A stretch of DNA of 64,000 nt, from the NCBI GenBank assembly GCA_020853525.1, contig JADYYS010000030.1:1-64000 (forward strand), given 5' to 3'. A program made the position numbers and the translations under genes. The notes below the pieces were generated by a model. That model saw only the letters and a program-made list of their open reading frames with translations, was not told where the DNA came from and ran no database searches. Shown here one piece after another: positions 1 to 8,672 of this stretch. This DNA is from Ardenticatenales bacterium (GTDB taxonomy: Bacteria > Chloroflexota > Anaerolineae > Epilineales > Epilineaceae). The first letter of the stretch is position 1; each line of letters opens with the position of its first letter.

Positions 1-65
1 CGCCGGCGATCTTCGCGGCCTCCAGGTGCTTGGCCACCGTGGTCTTGGATCGCGCCGTTGGAGAG

Positions 66-84
66 CCCCAACCCGTACTTGGGG
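66..84. other. Small inverted repeat near the left edge; rest of 1-112 unassigned
   Basis: CCCCAA at 66-71 pairs with TTGGGG at 79-84 around a 7-base loop. It lies 29 bases beyond the stop codon of the minus-strand penicillin-binding protein gene, so it could end that transcript, but no T-run follows. Bases 1-60 read on the minus strand give a short helix-turn-helix-like stretch (TTVAKHLEAAKIAG) that is cut by the window edge and has an in-frame stop just upstream and no start codon. I do not call a gene there. Confidence 0.25.
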
Positions 85-112
85 TTCCTTATCCAACGTT
101 TTTGTCCGAATA

Positions 113-2323
113 CTACCGGAACCCCATCGTCCGAGCGAGCTGGAGTCCGTTCGCCCGACAGCCGGGCGGGGCGATGAGCGTACCGTGCTGGCGCGCCCAC
201 TCCAGCGCCGCCTCCTGGACCGGTCCGCTCGGCGGCAGGAAGAGGCCGACGCGGGCCGCTCCCGCACCGGCCGTGCCGTCGAAGCACGAGCCCCCGCCCG
301 GATCGAACCACGCGAACGCCACGCCTTCGTCGCCGGCCTTCCGACCGGCCCCGAACACCTCGTCGCGTCGGGCACACCGCCCGTCGGCGGTAAGCGTCGA
401 GAGGTCGCACACCGGGGCGGAGACGATGCCGGCCGGGCGCGCAAAGCCCTCCGCCGGCGGCGCCCCATCGCCGAAACTCGCCAGCAAGGCGGGGTCGGCG
501 TGCAGGTGCTCCATCACGTCGCGCCAGATCGGAGCGGCGCCCGTGATCCCGAGGACGTTGCGCATCGGGTGGGAATCCTTGTTGCCGGTCCAAACGCCGA
601 CGACGACGTACGACGTCCAGCCGACGGTCAGATTGTCGCGGAAGTCGTTCGTCGTGCCGGTCTTGACCGCCGCCGGGAACGAAAGCTCGAGGGGGCTCGG
701 CCGCGGGAACGCCGGCGTGCGCGCCGCCGCGTCGCTCAACATGTCGTCGATCAGCCAGGCCGTGTCCGCCGAGACGATCTGCGAACCCTCGGCCGGATTC
801 CGCCACAGCTCGCGCCCCGTGGCCAGATCCTCGATGCGCTCGATCGCCGTCGCCGGGACGTGCCGCCCGCCGTGGCCGAACGTCCCGAGCGCACTGGCGA
901 GCTTCACGAGCGGCACCTCGCCCCCGCCCAAGGTCAAGCTGAGCCCGTAGTGCCACGGATCCGGGTCCAGCGGCAGACCGAGCGCCAGGCCGAGCGCGTG
1001 CACGGGCTCGACGCCGACCTCGGCCAACAGGTTGATCGCCGCTGCGTTCAGCGAGTTCGCCAACGCGCGCCTGAGACGCACCGGCCCGCGGTACTGGCCG
1101 TCGTAGTTCGCCGGCCGGTAGGCATCCGGGCCGGTGCCGAACCGGCTCGGCACATCCCACACGACGCTGGACGGCGACCAGCCGCTTGCCAGAGCAGCAG
1201 CGTACGTCAGCGGCTTGAAGGAACTACCGGGCTGGCGCGGCTCGGCGGCCATGTTCACCTGGCCGCCGTTCGGGTCGTCGTAACGGATCCCGCCGACCAT
1301 CGCGCGGATCTCGCCCGTGGCCGGTTCGATCGCGACGACCGCGGCGTCGCCGACGTCGTGCGCGGCCCGCAGGCTCTCGACGTGGCGCTCCGCGATGCCG
1401 CGGACATCGTCCGTGAACGCCGTGTCGATCGTCGTCACGACCCGGAACCCGCCTTGCCTGGCGCGCGCCGGACCGAGCACGCGCGCGACCTCGGAGGTGA
1501 CATAATCCACGAAGTGGCCGACAAGCCGCGGCGGCGGTGGGGGAGGGGTGACGAACGTCAGCGGCGCCTCGAACGCCCGTCGCGCCGACGAGGCATCGAT
1601 CGAGCCGACGGCGACGAGGGAATCGAGCACGGTTCGCTGGCGCGCGCGGGCTGCCGGGAGGAACGTGTCCGGATCGTAGGCGGTCGGCGCTTGCAGCAGC
1701 CCTACGAGAAACGTCGACTGCGCCAGGTCGAGATCGATCGCGTGCCGGCCGAAAAAGCGCTGCGCGGCGGCCTCGATGCCGTAGGCGCGCCGTCCGAAAT
1801 AGGCGATGTTGAGGTAGGCCTCGAGGAGCTCGGCCTTGCTGTATCGGTCATCCAGTTCGGCCGCCAGATAGGCCTCGCGCGCCTTGCGCTCGATCGACCG
1901 GTCGAAGCGCTCCGCCGGCTCGAACGCGACGAGGCGCACGAGCTGCATCGTGATCGTCGACGCGCCCGACACCGTGCCGCCGGCCGACGCGTTCTGCAGC
2001 GCCGCGCGGGCTACGGCGCGCTTGTCGATGCCGCCGTTGTGGTAGAACGTCCGATCCTCGGTGGCGATCACCGCCGCCCGCACCGACTCCGGGATGGACG
2101 ACAGCGGCACCCAGATTCGGTACCCTTCCTTCGCCAGCTCGGCGATCGGCTGCCCGTGCCGGTCGACGTACTCGACCGTCTGCGGCACGGCATGCGTCCG
2201 CACGGCGGCCAGGCGCGCTCGATGGGTCTCGATCGGCACGAGCGTGCTCTCCACACGGACCGTGCAGCCGGCGATAACCGCCGCCAAGAGGAGCGACACG
2301 ATCACTGCAGCACGAACGGGCAC
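113..2323 (-). CDS. Class A penicillin-binding protein (transglycosylase/transpeptidase, PBP1 family) with lipoprotein-type signal
   Basis: This 736-residue protein polymerises and cross-links peptidoglycan at the outer face of the membrane. The GT51 transglycosylase domain comes first, with the catalytic-glutamate motif ATEDRTFY near residue 88 and then GASTITMQLVR. The transpeptidase domain follows, with the serine motif SSFK, an SLN motif and KTGTT. The N-terminus is unusual: a hydrophobic stretch ends in VIAGC with Cys20, a lipobox, where family members normally have an uncleaved transmembrane anchor. The start is GTG with GGAGG seven bases upstream. The C-terminus carries about 90 residues rich in Cys and Gly after the transpeptidase domain. 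Enzyme family is certain; lipid anchoring is inference. Confidence 0.92.
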   Translation of the reverse strand: MPVRAAVIVSLLLAAVIAGCTVRVESTLVPIETHRARLAAVRTHAVPQTVEYVDRHGQPIAELAKEGYRIWVPLSSIPESVRAAVIATEDRTFYHNGGIDKRAVARAALQNASAGGTVSGASTITMQLVRLVAFEPAERFDRSIERKAREAYLAAELDDRYSKAELLEAYLNIAYFGRRAYGIEAAAQRFFGRHAIDLDLAQSTFLVGLLQAPTAYDPDTFLPAARARQRTVLDSLVAVGSIDASSARRAFEAPLTFVTPPPPPPRLVGHFVDYVTSEVARVLGPARARQGGFRVVTTIDTAFTDDVRGIAERHVESLRAAHDVGDAAVVAIEPATGEIRAMVGGIRYDDPNGGQVNMAAEPRQPGSSFKPLTYAAALASGWSPSSVVWDVPSRFGTGPDAYRPANYDGQYRGPVRLRRALANSLNAAAINLLAEVGVEPVHALGLALGLPLDPDPWHYGLSLTLGGGEVPLVKLASALGTFGHGGRHVPATAIERIEDLATGRELWRNPAEGSQIVSADTAWLIDDMLSDAAARTPAFPRPSPLELSFPAAVKTGTTNDFRDNLTVGWTSYVVVGVWTGNKDSHPMRNVLGITGAAPIWRDVMEHLHADPALLASFGDGAPPAEGFARPAGIVSAPVCDLSTLTADGRCARRDEVFGAGRKAGDEGVAFAWFDPGGGSCFDGTAGAGAARVGLFLPPSGPVQEAALEWARQHGTLIAPPGCRANGLQLARTMGFR

Positions 2324-2418
2324 GTTTCGCCTCCAACGGCGCGGGACGATCGGACGGGTCGACCGAAGGAGCGGATACCCGGTTTCGGCGCCTGATTAAT
2401 GCAATTGTAACGGATGGT

Positions 2419-4146
2419 TCAGCGTGCGCCAACCGACCTGCGCAACCGATCGACGTCGGCACCGATCGACGTGAGCCGATCGCCCACCGTGTCCAGCCGC
2501 GAACGCTCGGCCGCGACGAATGTGCGGTACGGCTCCAGCAGCACGTTCAGCCGGCCGTCGAATGCGGCAAGCTCGGAGTCGAACGTTTCGGTGAGGCGGG
2601 CGCGCAGCTCGGCCCGCAGTTCGGCCAGGCGCTCGCGCATCGCCAGCGCCGCTTTCCGCCGGCGATAGGGCAGCACCGCGAGGCCGATCATCCCGAGCGC
2701 GCTGCCCGCGACGATCCCGGTCGCGTCGAAGACGCTCAGCGAGACGATCGCCAGACCAAGGCCGAGCGCGCCGACCTCGAGGAGTGCGGTGTGCGCCAGC
2801 GCCTCGCGCACCGTCGACTCCAGGCGCGCCGCTTCGGCGTTTGGGTCGAACGTGGCGAGCACGGTCGCCGCCTGACGTCCGATCGTGCCGAGAAGCGCCT
2901 GACGGCGGCTGGCGAAGCCCGGCCCCGCTTCCAACGCCAGCGTCTCCAGCCGGCCGGACGTGGCCGTTTCGGCCAGGCGAGCCCGCAACGAGCGCCAGCG
3001 CTGCTCCTCCTGCTCGACGAGCCAATCGATCTCGGCGTTGATGTCGGCTGCGACGTGCGTCGGCGTCGCACCGATCACCTCGTCGTCGAACGCACGCTTG
3101 AGCGCCTCGCGGTCGAGCAGGGCCCGAACGTGCGCCAAGCGCATGTGTTCGTCCAGGAAGGATTCGCCGCGCTCGCGCAAGCCCTGGATCCGCGCGTCGA
3201 TCGTGTCCAGCCGTCCGGCGTGCTCGCGCCGAAGCGCCTGTTCGGATGCCGCTGCCTCGACGTCGATCGCGGCGAGCATCTCGCCGTCCGCTGCGAGAAC
3301 GGCCTGCCGCGCGCCGATCTCGGCCAGCGCATCGGCCGCCACCCGCTCGGCCAGGGCCAGCGGGCTGGAGAGCTTGAGACGCAAGCCTTCTTCGGCCGTC
3401 AGATGCTCGGTCAGCCAGGCATCGAACGCCGCCCAGTCGGCATCGGTCTGGCCGAGCGCGTACGCCTCGCGCGCCCGCCGCGCCGACACGGCCAGCACCG
3501 GCACGGGCTCGCCGATGAGGTTCAGGACCTGTGCGGCGACGAACGCGAGGATCTCCGCCCGCTCGGCATCGGTGCGCACGAGATCGATCTTGTTCACGAC
3601 GACGACGGTCCGGCGGCGCCAGGCGTGGATGAGCGCCATGAGGTCGCGCTCGCTCTCGGGGAACGGGCGATCGGCCGACGTCACGAACACGACGATGTCG
3701 GCCCGTGGCACGAACTCGCGCGTCAACCGCTCGTGTTCCCGCAGCACGGCGTTCGTACCGGGTGTGTCGATGATCGCCAGCTCGCGCAGGCGCGGCGCCG
3801 GAAGCGGTCGCCACAGCACGTCGCCGGCAACGCGCGCCTCCTCGGCCTCGCCGAACACGAGCCACTGCACCTCGGAGGTCGTCGGCGTGACGCCCTCCGC
3901 CAGGTAGGGTCCGCCGAGGAGCGTGTTGATCAGCGCGCTCTTGCCGGCGTTGAACTCGCCGACGACGACGACGAGCAGGAGGGAGGAGAGGTCCTCGGCC
4001 GCCTGCCGCACGCGTCGCATCCCGTCCGGCCGCTCGACCGTGCCGTCCAGGGCATCGGCGAGGTCGGCGAGGAGCGCACGGATCTCGGCAACGATCGCCG
4101 CCATGCGCGGATCGAGCCAACTCGGACCGATCGTTCGTGTCGTCAT
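2419..4146 (-). CDS. Dynamin-like large GTPase
   Basis: The 575-residue protein has a complete GTPase domain: P-loop GEFNAGKSALIN near residue 60, switch threonines in TPTTSEV, G3 DTPGTN and G4 NKID. A long helical region follows, then a hydrophobic hairpin near residues 470-510 (GLGLAIVSLSVF and GSALGMIGLAVL), and a final coiled-coil-like helix. This is the plan of bacterial dynamin-like proteins that bind or remodel membranes; the exact role is unknown. An upstream ATG exists at 4155, but it lies inside a perfect TATAAT, so the ATG at 4146 is preferred and the message would be leaderless. The gene is divergent from the membrane protein at 4227. Confidence 0.85.
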   Translation of the reverse strand: MTTRTIGPSWLDPRMAAIVAEIRALLADLADALDGTVERPDGMRRVRQAAEDLSSLLLVVVVGEFNAGKSALINTLLGGPYLAEGVTPTTSEVQWLVFGEAEEARVAGDVLWRPLPAPRLRELAIIDTPGTNAVLREHERLTREFVPRADIVVFVTSADRPFPESERDLMALIHAWRRRTVVVVNKIDLVRTDAERAEILAFVAAQVLNLIGEPVPVLAVSARRAREAYALGQTDADWAAFDAWLTEHLTAEEGLRLKLSSPLALAERVAADALAEIGARQAVLAADGEMLAAIDVEAAASEQALRREHAGRLDTIDARIQGLRERGESFLDEHMRLAHVRALLDREALKRAFDDEVIGATPTHVAADINAEIDWLVEQEEQRWRSLRARLAETATSGRLETLALEAGPGFASRRQALLGTIGRQAATVLATFDPNAEAARLESTVREALAHTALLEVGALGLGLAIVSLSVFDATGIVAGSALGMIGLAVLPYRRRKAALAMRERLAELRAELRARLTETFDSELAAFDGRLNVLLEPYRTFVAAERSRLDTVGDRLTSIGADVDRLRRSVGAR

Positions 4147-4153
4147 GGAACCC

Positions 4154-4159
4154 ATTATA
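4154..4159 (-). promoter_or_regulatory. -10 box TATAAT, leaderless promoter of the dynamin-like gene
   Basis: A perfect TATAAT on the minus strand is followed by seven bases and then the ATG at 4146, so transcription would begin at or next to the start codon. No good -35 box is visible. Confidence 0.55.
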
Positions 4160-4213
4160 GGTTGGGTGTCCGTTCGCGCGGCGCCGACTTTGCCCCGACA
4201 GAGTGCAGCACGG

Positions 4214-4219
4214 TATACT
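4214..4219 (+). promoter_or_regulatory. -10 box TATACT, leaderless promoter of the 4227 gene
   Basis: TATACT is followed by seven bases and then the ATG at 4227. There is no ribosome-binding site between them, which fits a leaderless message. It faces away from the TATAAT at 4154-4159. Confidence 0.5.
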
Positions 4220-4226
4220 CGGCCGC

Positions 4227-5255
4227 ATGCAGATCGTAACGATGGCGTTGGCGGCAGCGGTGATGACCGCGCTGGCCTACACCGTCCTGACCGAGCGGGC
4301 ATCGTACGCCTCCGTGCGGCGCAGGCAGTTGGACGCCTGGGCCGCGGTCGTGGCGTTCCTCTGCCTGATCTTCCTGGCGTCGGGTGGGCACGATGTGCGG
4401 CAGGCCTACGAGCGGCGCCTGGCCCTCGCACAGTCCGTCACGGCGCCCGTGATCCCGATCGGGCGGCGCGCGCCGGTGAGCCTTCGGACGCCGTCGCCCG
4501 AGTCCGTCGCCCGGCCGGACGGCGCGGTGCGGCGGGCCGAGTCCGCTGCCGCGTCCGGCGCCGCCGAGGCTCTGCCGGTCGCCCCGGACGCGCCGTCCGA
4601 GGCGCCGCGTCCGGCCGCCTCGGACCCGGAACGCCAGCCGGTCGACGGCCTGCGTGCCGGCGACGCGCTTGTCAGCGCGGTCGGCGACGAGCCCGTGCTC
4701 GTGGTCATCGGCACGGAGGCGCCGCCCGAGGCAACCGCCGTCCTCGCCGTCCCGACCGCGGTCCGGCGCTATGCCGTCGACCCACCGCCGCTCATCGTGC
4801 CGACGCTGCGCGCACCGACGGCGCCGCCGAGCATGCCGCAGCCGCTGCCGCCGGCCACGCCGACCGCGACCGCGACCCCGGAGTGCGGCAGCCCCGACGA
4901 CATCGAGCTCGCGCTTTCGATCCGCGACGCGCGCGCGGACCGCAGCGACGGCGACCTCGTCGTACGATACCGCGTGGAAGTCGGCAACGGCGCCGGATTC
5001 CCGGTCACGCTGGCGAACATCAACGTGACGGCCCTCAACTCGGCCGGCGGCAGCGAAACCTACGGCCACGCCACCCGGCCGGACACGACGGTCGGCGCCG
5101 GCGCGTCGGTCGTCCTCGAGGGCGGGCTGCGGCTCGACCGCAGCCCGGGCCCGTTCGGGCGCACCGAACTCTGCATCTCGCTCACCGGCGACACGTGCGG
5201 GCGGCGGAGCCGCTATGAGGCATTCCGTCGCTGCAGCACGGTGAACGGGTTCTGA
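4227..5255 (+). CDS. Unknown membrane-anchored protein with Pro/Ala-rich linker and C-terminal beta domain
   Basis: I do not recognise this 342-residue protein. It starts with two hydrophobic segments (about residues 4-18 and 43-54), then a linker of roughly 180 residues rich in Ala, Pro, Arg and Val. The last 115 residues alternate in a beta-sandwich-like pattern and hold four cysteines (CGSPDD, ELCIS, DTCGR, RRCST), which would suit an extracellular domain with disulfides. The layout is a membrane anchor, flexible stalk and outer domain. An in-frame GTG at 4203 lies upstream of the TATACT box and is rejected for that reason. Confidence 0.7.
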   Translation: MQIVTMALAAAVMTALAYTVLTERASYASVRRRQLDAWAAVVAFLCLIFLASGGHDVRQAYERRLALAQSVTAPVIPIGRRAPVSLRTPSPESVARPDGAVRRAESAAASGAAEALPVAPDAPSEAPRPAASDPERQPVDGLRAGDALVSAVGDEPVLVVIGTEAPPEATAVLAVPTAVRRYAVDPPPLIVPTLRAPTAPPSMPQPLPPATPTATATPECGSPDDIELALSIRDARADRSDGDLVVRYRVEVGNGAGFPVTLANINVTALNSAGGSETYGHATRPDTTVGAGASVVLEGGLRLDRSPGPFGRTELCISLTGDTCGRRSRYEAFRRCSTVNGF

Positions 5256-5310
5256 GTCGAACGGTCGTTCGTCGGGTAGGGAACGTGGACCTGCCGCTGT
5301 CCTGCTAGGG

Positions 5311-5330
5311 GGCGGGCCTATCCGCCCGCC
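5311..5330. terminator. GC-rich inverted repeat between convergent genes
   Basis: GGCGGGC and GCCCGCC form a 7-bp stem with a 6-base loop that contains the stop codon of the minus-strand gene. It sits between two converging genes and may terminate both. There is no T-run. Confidence 0.35.
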
Positions 5331-6334
5331 GTCCCGGCGTCGTCGTCCGTAGCGAAGTCCTCCATCCGGCTGTCGACGTCCGATCCGACCGCGCGCGCCA
5401 CCATGTCGCGCAGCGTCGCTCCACGGCCGTCCGCCGCGAACGCCGACGCGTCCCGCGCATCCACGCCGTGGACCGCTGCGTCCACGACGTCCTGCGGGTC
5501 GAGCGGGCCGAACGCCGCCGCAAAGCGCGTGATGTCGCTCGGTCGGACGCCGTGGATCGCCATCGCGACCACGTCCCGGGGCCGAACGGCCGAGACGTGC
5601 GCCGCCGCTGCGGCGACGAGCTCGGGACTCGCGTCGTGAATCGTCAGGTCGAGCAGATCGCGCGGCCGGAGCTGCTCCCCGAACGTGTCGCGCAGCGGGC
5701 CGATGTCGGCCGGGTCCACGCCGTGATCGGCGAAAGCCACGATCTCGCGCGCCTCGATCGTGGGCCAAGCCTGACGAAGGGCGGACGCCAGCGTCGGCCC
5801 GACGCCGTGGTCCGTGAACCGGACGAGATCGTCGATCTCGAGCTCGGGCAGCAGCCGTCGGAGCTCGCCCGCGTGGGCGGGACGGACGCCGTGGTCGACC
5901 AGGCGCACGAGATCGCGCACCGCCACGCCGCGCACGCCGGCCGCGGCGTAGGCCTCGATGCGCTCGGGCGTGACGCCGTGATGTCGGAGCGCGTCGAGCT
6001 CGCGATCCGCGTCGACCGCAAGGCCGATGGACGAGAGCGCCGCACGCAGCTCGCTCGAGCGGATGTCCCAGCCCGGCTCGAAACGCGCCGTCCGGTCGCG
6101 TTTGGGGGCCGGCGGGACGGGCGGAACGGGCGGAGTCGGAGCCGTCGCCATCCGCGGCGGCGCCGGGGGTGCGGCGGGCCGCGGATCGTCCGATGCATCA
6201 GCCGGGGCGGTGGGCACCGCATCCGCGCCAGGCGCCGTCCGGCCGGCGATCGCCGCCAGTCGCCGTGCCGCCTCGTCGACGTCGATCTCGCCCTGCGCGA
6301 GGCTCTCCAACACCTGCAACACGTTGCTCGCCAT
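5318..6334 (-). CDS. HGV-repeat protein with N-terminal SHOCT-like helix pair
   Basis: Residues 1-30 (ESLAQGEIDVDEAARRL) match the short helix-turn-helix element seen at the end of DUF2089 proteins. A Pro/Ala-rich linker runs to about residue 85. From about residue 111 to 308 there are seven tandem repeats of 28-29 residues; most carry the core [RD]-D/E-[LIV]-V-x4-HGV-x-P. Repeat five reads HDASP instead of HGVxP. The repeats are predicted helical and probably form a solenoid. The tail is acidic. No enzyme motif or membrane segment is seen. The neighbour upstream on the same strand is the DUF2089 regulator, 51 bases away, which has the same helix pair at its own C-terminus. A functional link is inference. 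GAAGGA precedes the ATG. Confidence 0.75.
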   Translation of the reverse strand: MASNVLQVLESLAQGEIDVDEAARRLAAIAGRTAPGADAVPTAPADASDDPRPAAPPAPPRMATAPTPPVPPVPPAPKRDRTARFEPGWDIRSSELRAALSSIGLAVDADRELDALRHHGVTPERIEAYAAAGVRGVAVRDLVRLVDHGVRPAHAGELRRLLPELEIDDLVRFTDHGVGPTLASALRQAWPTIEAREIVAFADHGVDPADIGPLRDTFGEQLRPRDLLDLTIHDASPELVAAAAAHVSAVRPRDVVAMAIHGVRPSDITRFAAAFGPLDPQDVVDAAVHGVDARDASAFAADGRGATLRDMVARAVGSDVDSRMEDFATDDDAGTAGG

Positions 6335-6385
6335 CGTCCTTCGCTCCTTCGTGCGAACCTGCTCGGCTCGTCGGATGTTCGGAGC

Positions 6386-6769
6386 TCAACCCTCGCGCGA
6401 CCCGCTGCCGCCCTCCGCGAGCCACCGCTCGGCGTCCGCCGCCGTCAGCTCCCCGCGCGCGACCGCCTCCAGGACGTCGCGCTGGCGGTCCGGGGGCGGC
6501 GCGGCTGCGCCGAGGCCGAGGCGATCGATCACCTCGCCGAGCCGGCCGCGGATCGTCCAGTAGCCGAGGCCGGTCTCGCGCTCCATCTCCTTGACGTTGC
6601 CGCGGCTGGCGACGAACAGCGCTACGAAGCGGATGTCCTCGGGCGAGAGCTGACAGAACGTGCAGCCCTCGTAGCGGCCGCGAACGGTCGTCTCGCAGGA
6701 CGGGCAGTGCAGCTCGGTGACTTCGATCCGCCCCTGGCACGTCGGACAGCACTCGAGGATCTTGCGCAC
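6386..6769 (-). CDS. DUF2089 family zinc-ribbon / helix-turn-helix regulator
   Basis: The protein has about 127 residues. CPTC and CPSC (plus a later FCQL) make a zinc ribbon, followed by a DNA-binding segment (LSPEDIRFVALFVASRGNVK, then MERETGLGYWTIRGRL) and a C-terminal SHOCT-like helix pair (LEAVARGELTAADAERWL). This order is that of the DUF2089 family. I place the start at the GTG at 6769, because AAGGAG lies eight bases upstream of it. The in-frame GTG at 6778 overlaps that AAGGAG and is less likely. It probably forms a minus-strand unit with the pterin dehydratase upstream and the HGV-repeat gene downstream. Confidence 0.85.
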   Translation of the reverse strand: MRKILECCPTCQGRIEVTELHCPSCETTVRGRYEGCTFCQLSPEDIRFVALFVASRGNVKEMERETGLGYWTIRGRLGEVIDRLGLGAAAPPPDRQRDVLEAVARGELTAADAERWLAEGGSGSREG

Positions 6770-6859
6770 GGGTTCCACTCCTTGTGCGAACGATAGTCTT
6801 TATTGGCGCGTGCTGCAACGCCCAATGTATATCGCACGCCTGAAACGCTCTGAGTTTGG

Positions 6860-7168
6860 TTATCGGGCCAACAATCGCAAGGCGGCCGTCTCCATCGCCG
6901 TCGCCAGCGCGATGTCCAGAGCCGTAACGCCTCCGGCCGCGTGCGTGGACAGCGAGACCTCGACCTTGCGGAAGCTGTTCGACCAATCCGGATGGTGGTC
7001 GAGCCGCTCCGCCGCCAGCGCGCCCGCCGCCATGAACGCGAATGCCTCCACGAAGCTCGGAAAGGCGTACGACCTGTGGAGCGCACCGTCCGCGAACCGC
7101 CAGTCTTCGAGGGCCGCCAGGGCCGCGGTGCGATCCGCGGCGGTCAGGACTTCGGGAACCTTGGCCAT
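6860..7168 (-). CDS. 4a-hydroxytetrahydrobiopterin dehydratase (pterin-4a-carbinolamine dehydratase)
   Basis: This 102-residue protein has the family's signature ERLDHHPDWSNSFRKVEV, whose paired histidines form the active site, followed by STHAAGGVTALDIALA. It dehydrates 4a-hydroxytetrahydropterin produced by aromatic amino acid hydroxylases, or acts in pterin recycling. No phenylalanine hydroxylase is in the window. AAGGAG lies eight bases before the ATG, which fixes the start. Length is normal. A fumarylacetoacetase for the end of tyrosine breakdown lies 14.5 kb away. Confidence 0.93.
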   Translation of the reverse strand: MAKVPEVLTAADRTAALAALEDWRFADGALHRSYAFPSFVEAFAFMAAGALAAERLDHHPDWSNSFRKVEVSLSTHAAGGVTALDIALATAMETAALRLLAR

Positions 7169-7221
7169 CCACCGTTCTCCTTCGTTCGTCCGTCGGCGCC
7201 GTCGCGGCGCCGCCCGGATGC

Positions 7222-7227
7222 TACAAT
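7222..7227 (+). promoter_or_regulatory. Extended -10 box TACAAT upstream of der
   Basis: The sequence TGCTACAAT has an extended -10 form (TG one base before the hexamer). A transcript starting about seven bases downstream would have a leader of about 70 bases before the der ATG. Confidence 0.4.
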
Positions 7228-7304
7228 CGACGCCTGTCACCGATCCAGTCCCCGATCCGGTACCCGAGGTCGCCCCGTGCGGCCGTTCACCGCTTGGTGG
7301 TCGC

Positions 7305-8672
7305 ATGCCCCTCCCCCTTGTCGCCCTCGTCGGCCGGCCGAATGTCGGCAAGTCGACGCTCTTCAACCGTCTCGTCGGGCAGCGACTCGCCATCGTCGAG
7401 GACATCCCCGGCACGACCCGCGACCGCTTGTACGCCAGCAGCGAGTGGTCCGGCTACGACTTCGTCGTCGTCGACACCGGCGGCCTGGCGGCCGACGACG
7501 AGCACGCCTTTGCCGAGGCCGTGCGCAACCAGGCGCTCGTCGCGATCGAGGAGGCGGACGTCGTCGTCCTCCTGACGGACGCCGGCGCCGGCCCGACCGC
7601 CGGCGACCGCGACGTGGCGCAGATGCTCCGCGAGAGCGGGAAGCCGATCGTCCTGGCGGTGAACAAGGCCGAGCAGCGGACGCGGGCGCTCGACGCGGCC
7701 GAGTTCTGGACGCTCGGCATCGGCGAGCCGATGCTCATCTCGGCGATTCAGGGCATCGGCACCGGCGATCTGTTGGACGCCGTCGTGGCCCATCTGCCGC
7801 GCCAGGACGTGGACCCTGCCCCGGATACCCGCCTGCATCTGGCGATCATCGGCCGGCCGAACGTCGGCAAGTCAAGCATCCTGAACCGCCTCGTCGGCCA
7901 CGAGCGCGCCGTCGTCAGCCCCATGGCCGGCACGACGCGCGACGCCGTCGACACGCCGCTGCGCTATCACGGCGACGAGCTCGTACTGGTGGACACGGCC
8001 GGCATCCGGCGGCGCGGGCAGATCGAGCCCGGCATCGAGAAGTACAGCGTGCTGCGCGCGCTCCGTGCCCTCGAGCGGTGCGACGTCGCCGTCCTCGTCA
8101 TCGACGCCGTCGACGGCGTGACGGCGCAGGACGCGCATATCGGCGGCTACCTGCAGGCGGCCGGGGTCGGGGCGATCATCGCCGTGAACAAATGGGACCT
8201 CGTCGAGAAGGACACGAACACGTCCATCGAAGTCGAGCGGACCGTGCGGGATGCGCTCAAGCACTTGGACTACGCGCCCGTCGTCTTCATCTCGGCGCTG
8301 TCCGGCCAGCGCGTCATCAAGCTCGTCGAGCAGGCGATGGCGGTCAACGCGTCGCGCCGGATGCGGATCGGGACGGCCGAGCTGAACCGGCTGGTCGCCG
8401 ATCTGCAGGCCAAGCACACGCTCTCGCGTGCCGGGCGGCCGCTGAAGATCAAGTACGCCACGCAGGTCGGCGTCGCTCCGCCGCACATCGTCTTCTTCGT
8501 GAACGATGCGGAGCTCGTCCACTTCAGTTATGAGCGCTACGTCACGAACCAGATCCGGGAGCGCTTCGGCTTTGCCGGGACGCCGATCAAGCTGAGCTTC
8601 CGCTCAGGCGAGCGACGCGAGGAAAGCGATGCGAAGGCGCGGCGCGGTCATCCGCGATCCCGTACACGGTGA
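7305..8672 (+). CDS. der: Ribosome-assembly GTPase Der (EngA)
   Basis: This 455-residue GTPase has the tandem G domains unique to Der: GRPNVGKSTLFNRL with DTGG and NKAE, then GRPNVGKSSILNRL with DTAGIRRRG and NKWD, and a KH-like C-terminal domain. Der acts in maturation of the large ribosomal subunit. Homology begins directly at MPLPLVALVGRPNVGKS, so the ATG at 7305 is chosen although the reading frame extends upstream. The ribosome-binding site is weak (GGTGG). The last 44 bases overlap the start of the HD-domain gene in another frame. Confidence 0.96.
   Translation: MPLPLVALVGRPNVGKSTLFNRLVGQRLAIVEDIPGTTRDRLYASSEWSGYDFVVVDTGGLAADDEHAFAEAVRNQALVAIEEADVVVLLTDAGAGPTAGDRDVAQMLRESGKPIVLAVNKAEQRTRALDAAEFWTLGIGEPMLISAIQGIGTGDLLDAVVAHLPRQDVDPAPDTRLHLAIIGRPNVGKSSILNRLVGHERAVVSPMAGTTRDAVDTPLRYHGDELVLVDTAGIRRRGQIEPGIEKYSVLRALRALERCDVAVLVIDAVDGVTAQDAHIGGYLQAAGVGAIIAVNKWDLVEKDTNTSIEVERTVRDALKHLDYAPVVFISALSGQRVIKLVEQAMAVNASRRMRIGTAELNRLVADLQAKHTLSRAGRPLKIKYATQVGVAPPHIVFFVNDAELVHFSYERYVTNQIRERFGFAGTPIKLSFRSGERREESDAKARRGHPRSRTR

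Noticed and set aside
1-60. Possible helix-turn-helix protein fragment at the left edge (TTVAKHLEAAKIAG on the minus strand)
   Set aside because: Only about 20 codons, with an in-frame stop just upstream and no start; too little to call.
26-2395. A 789-codon open frame opposite the penicillin-binding protein gene
   Set aside because: No domain; the opposite strand has an intact, recognisable enzyme.
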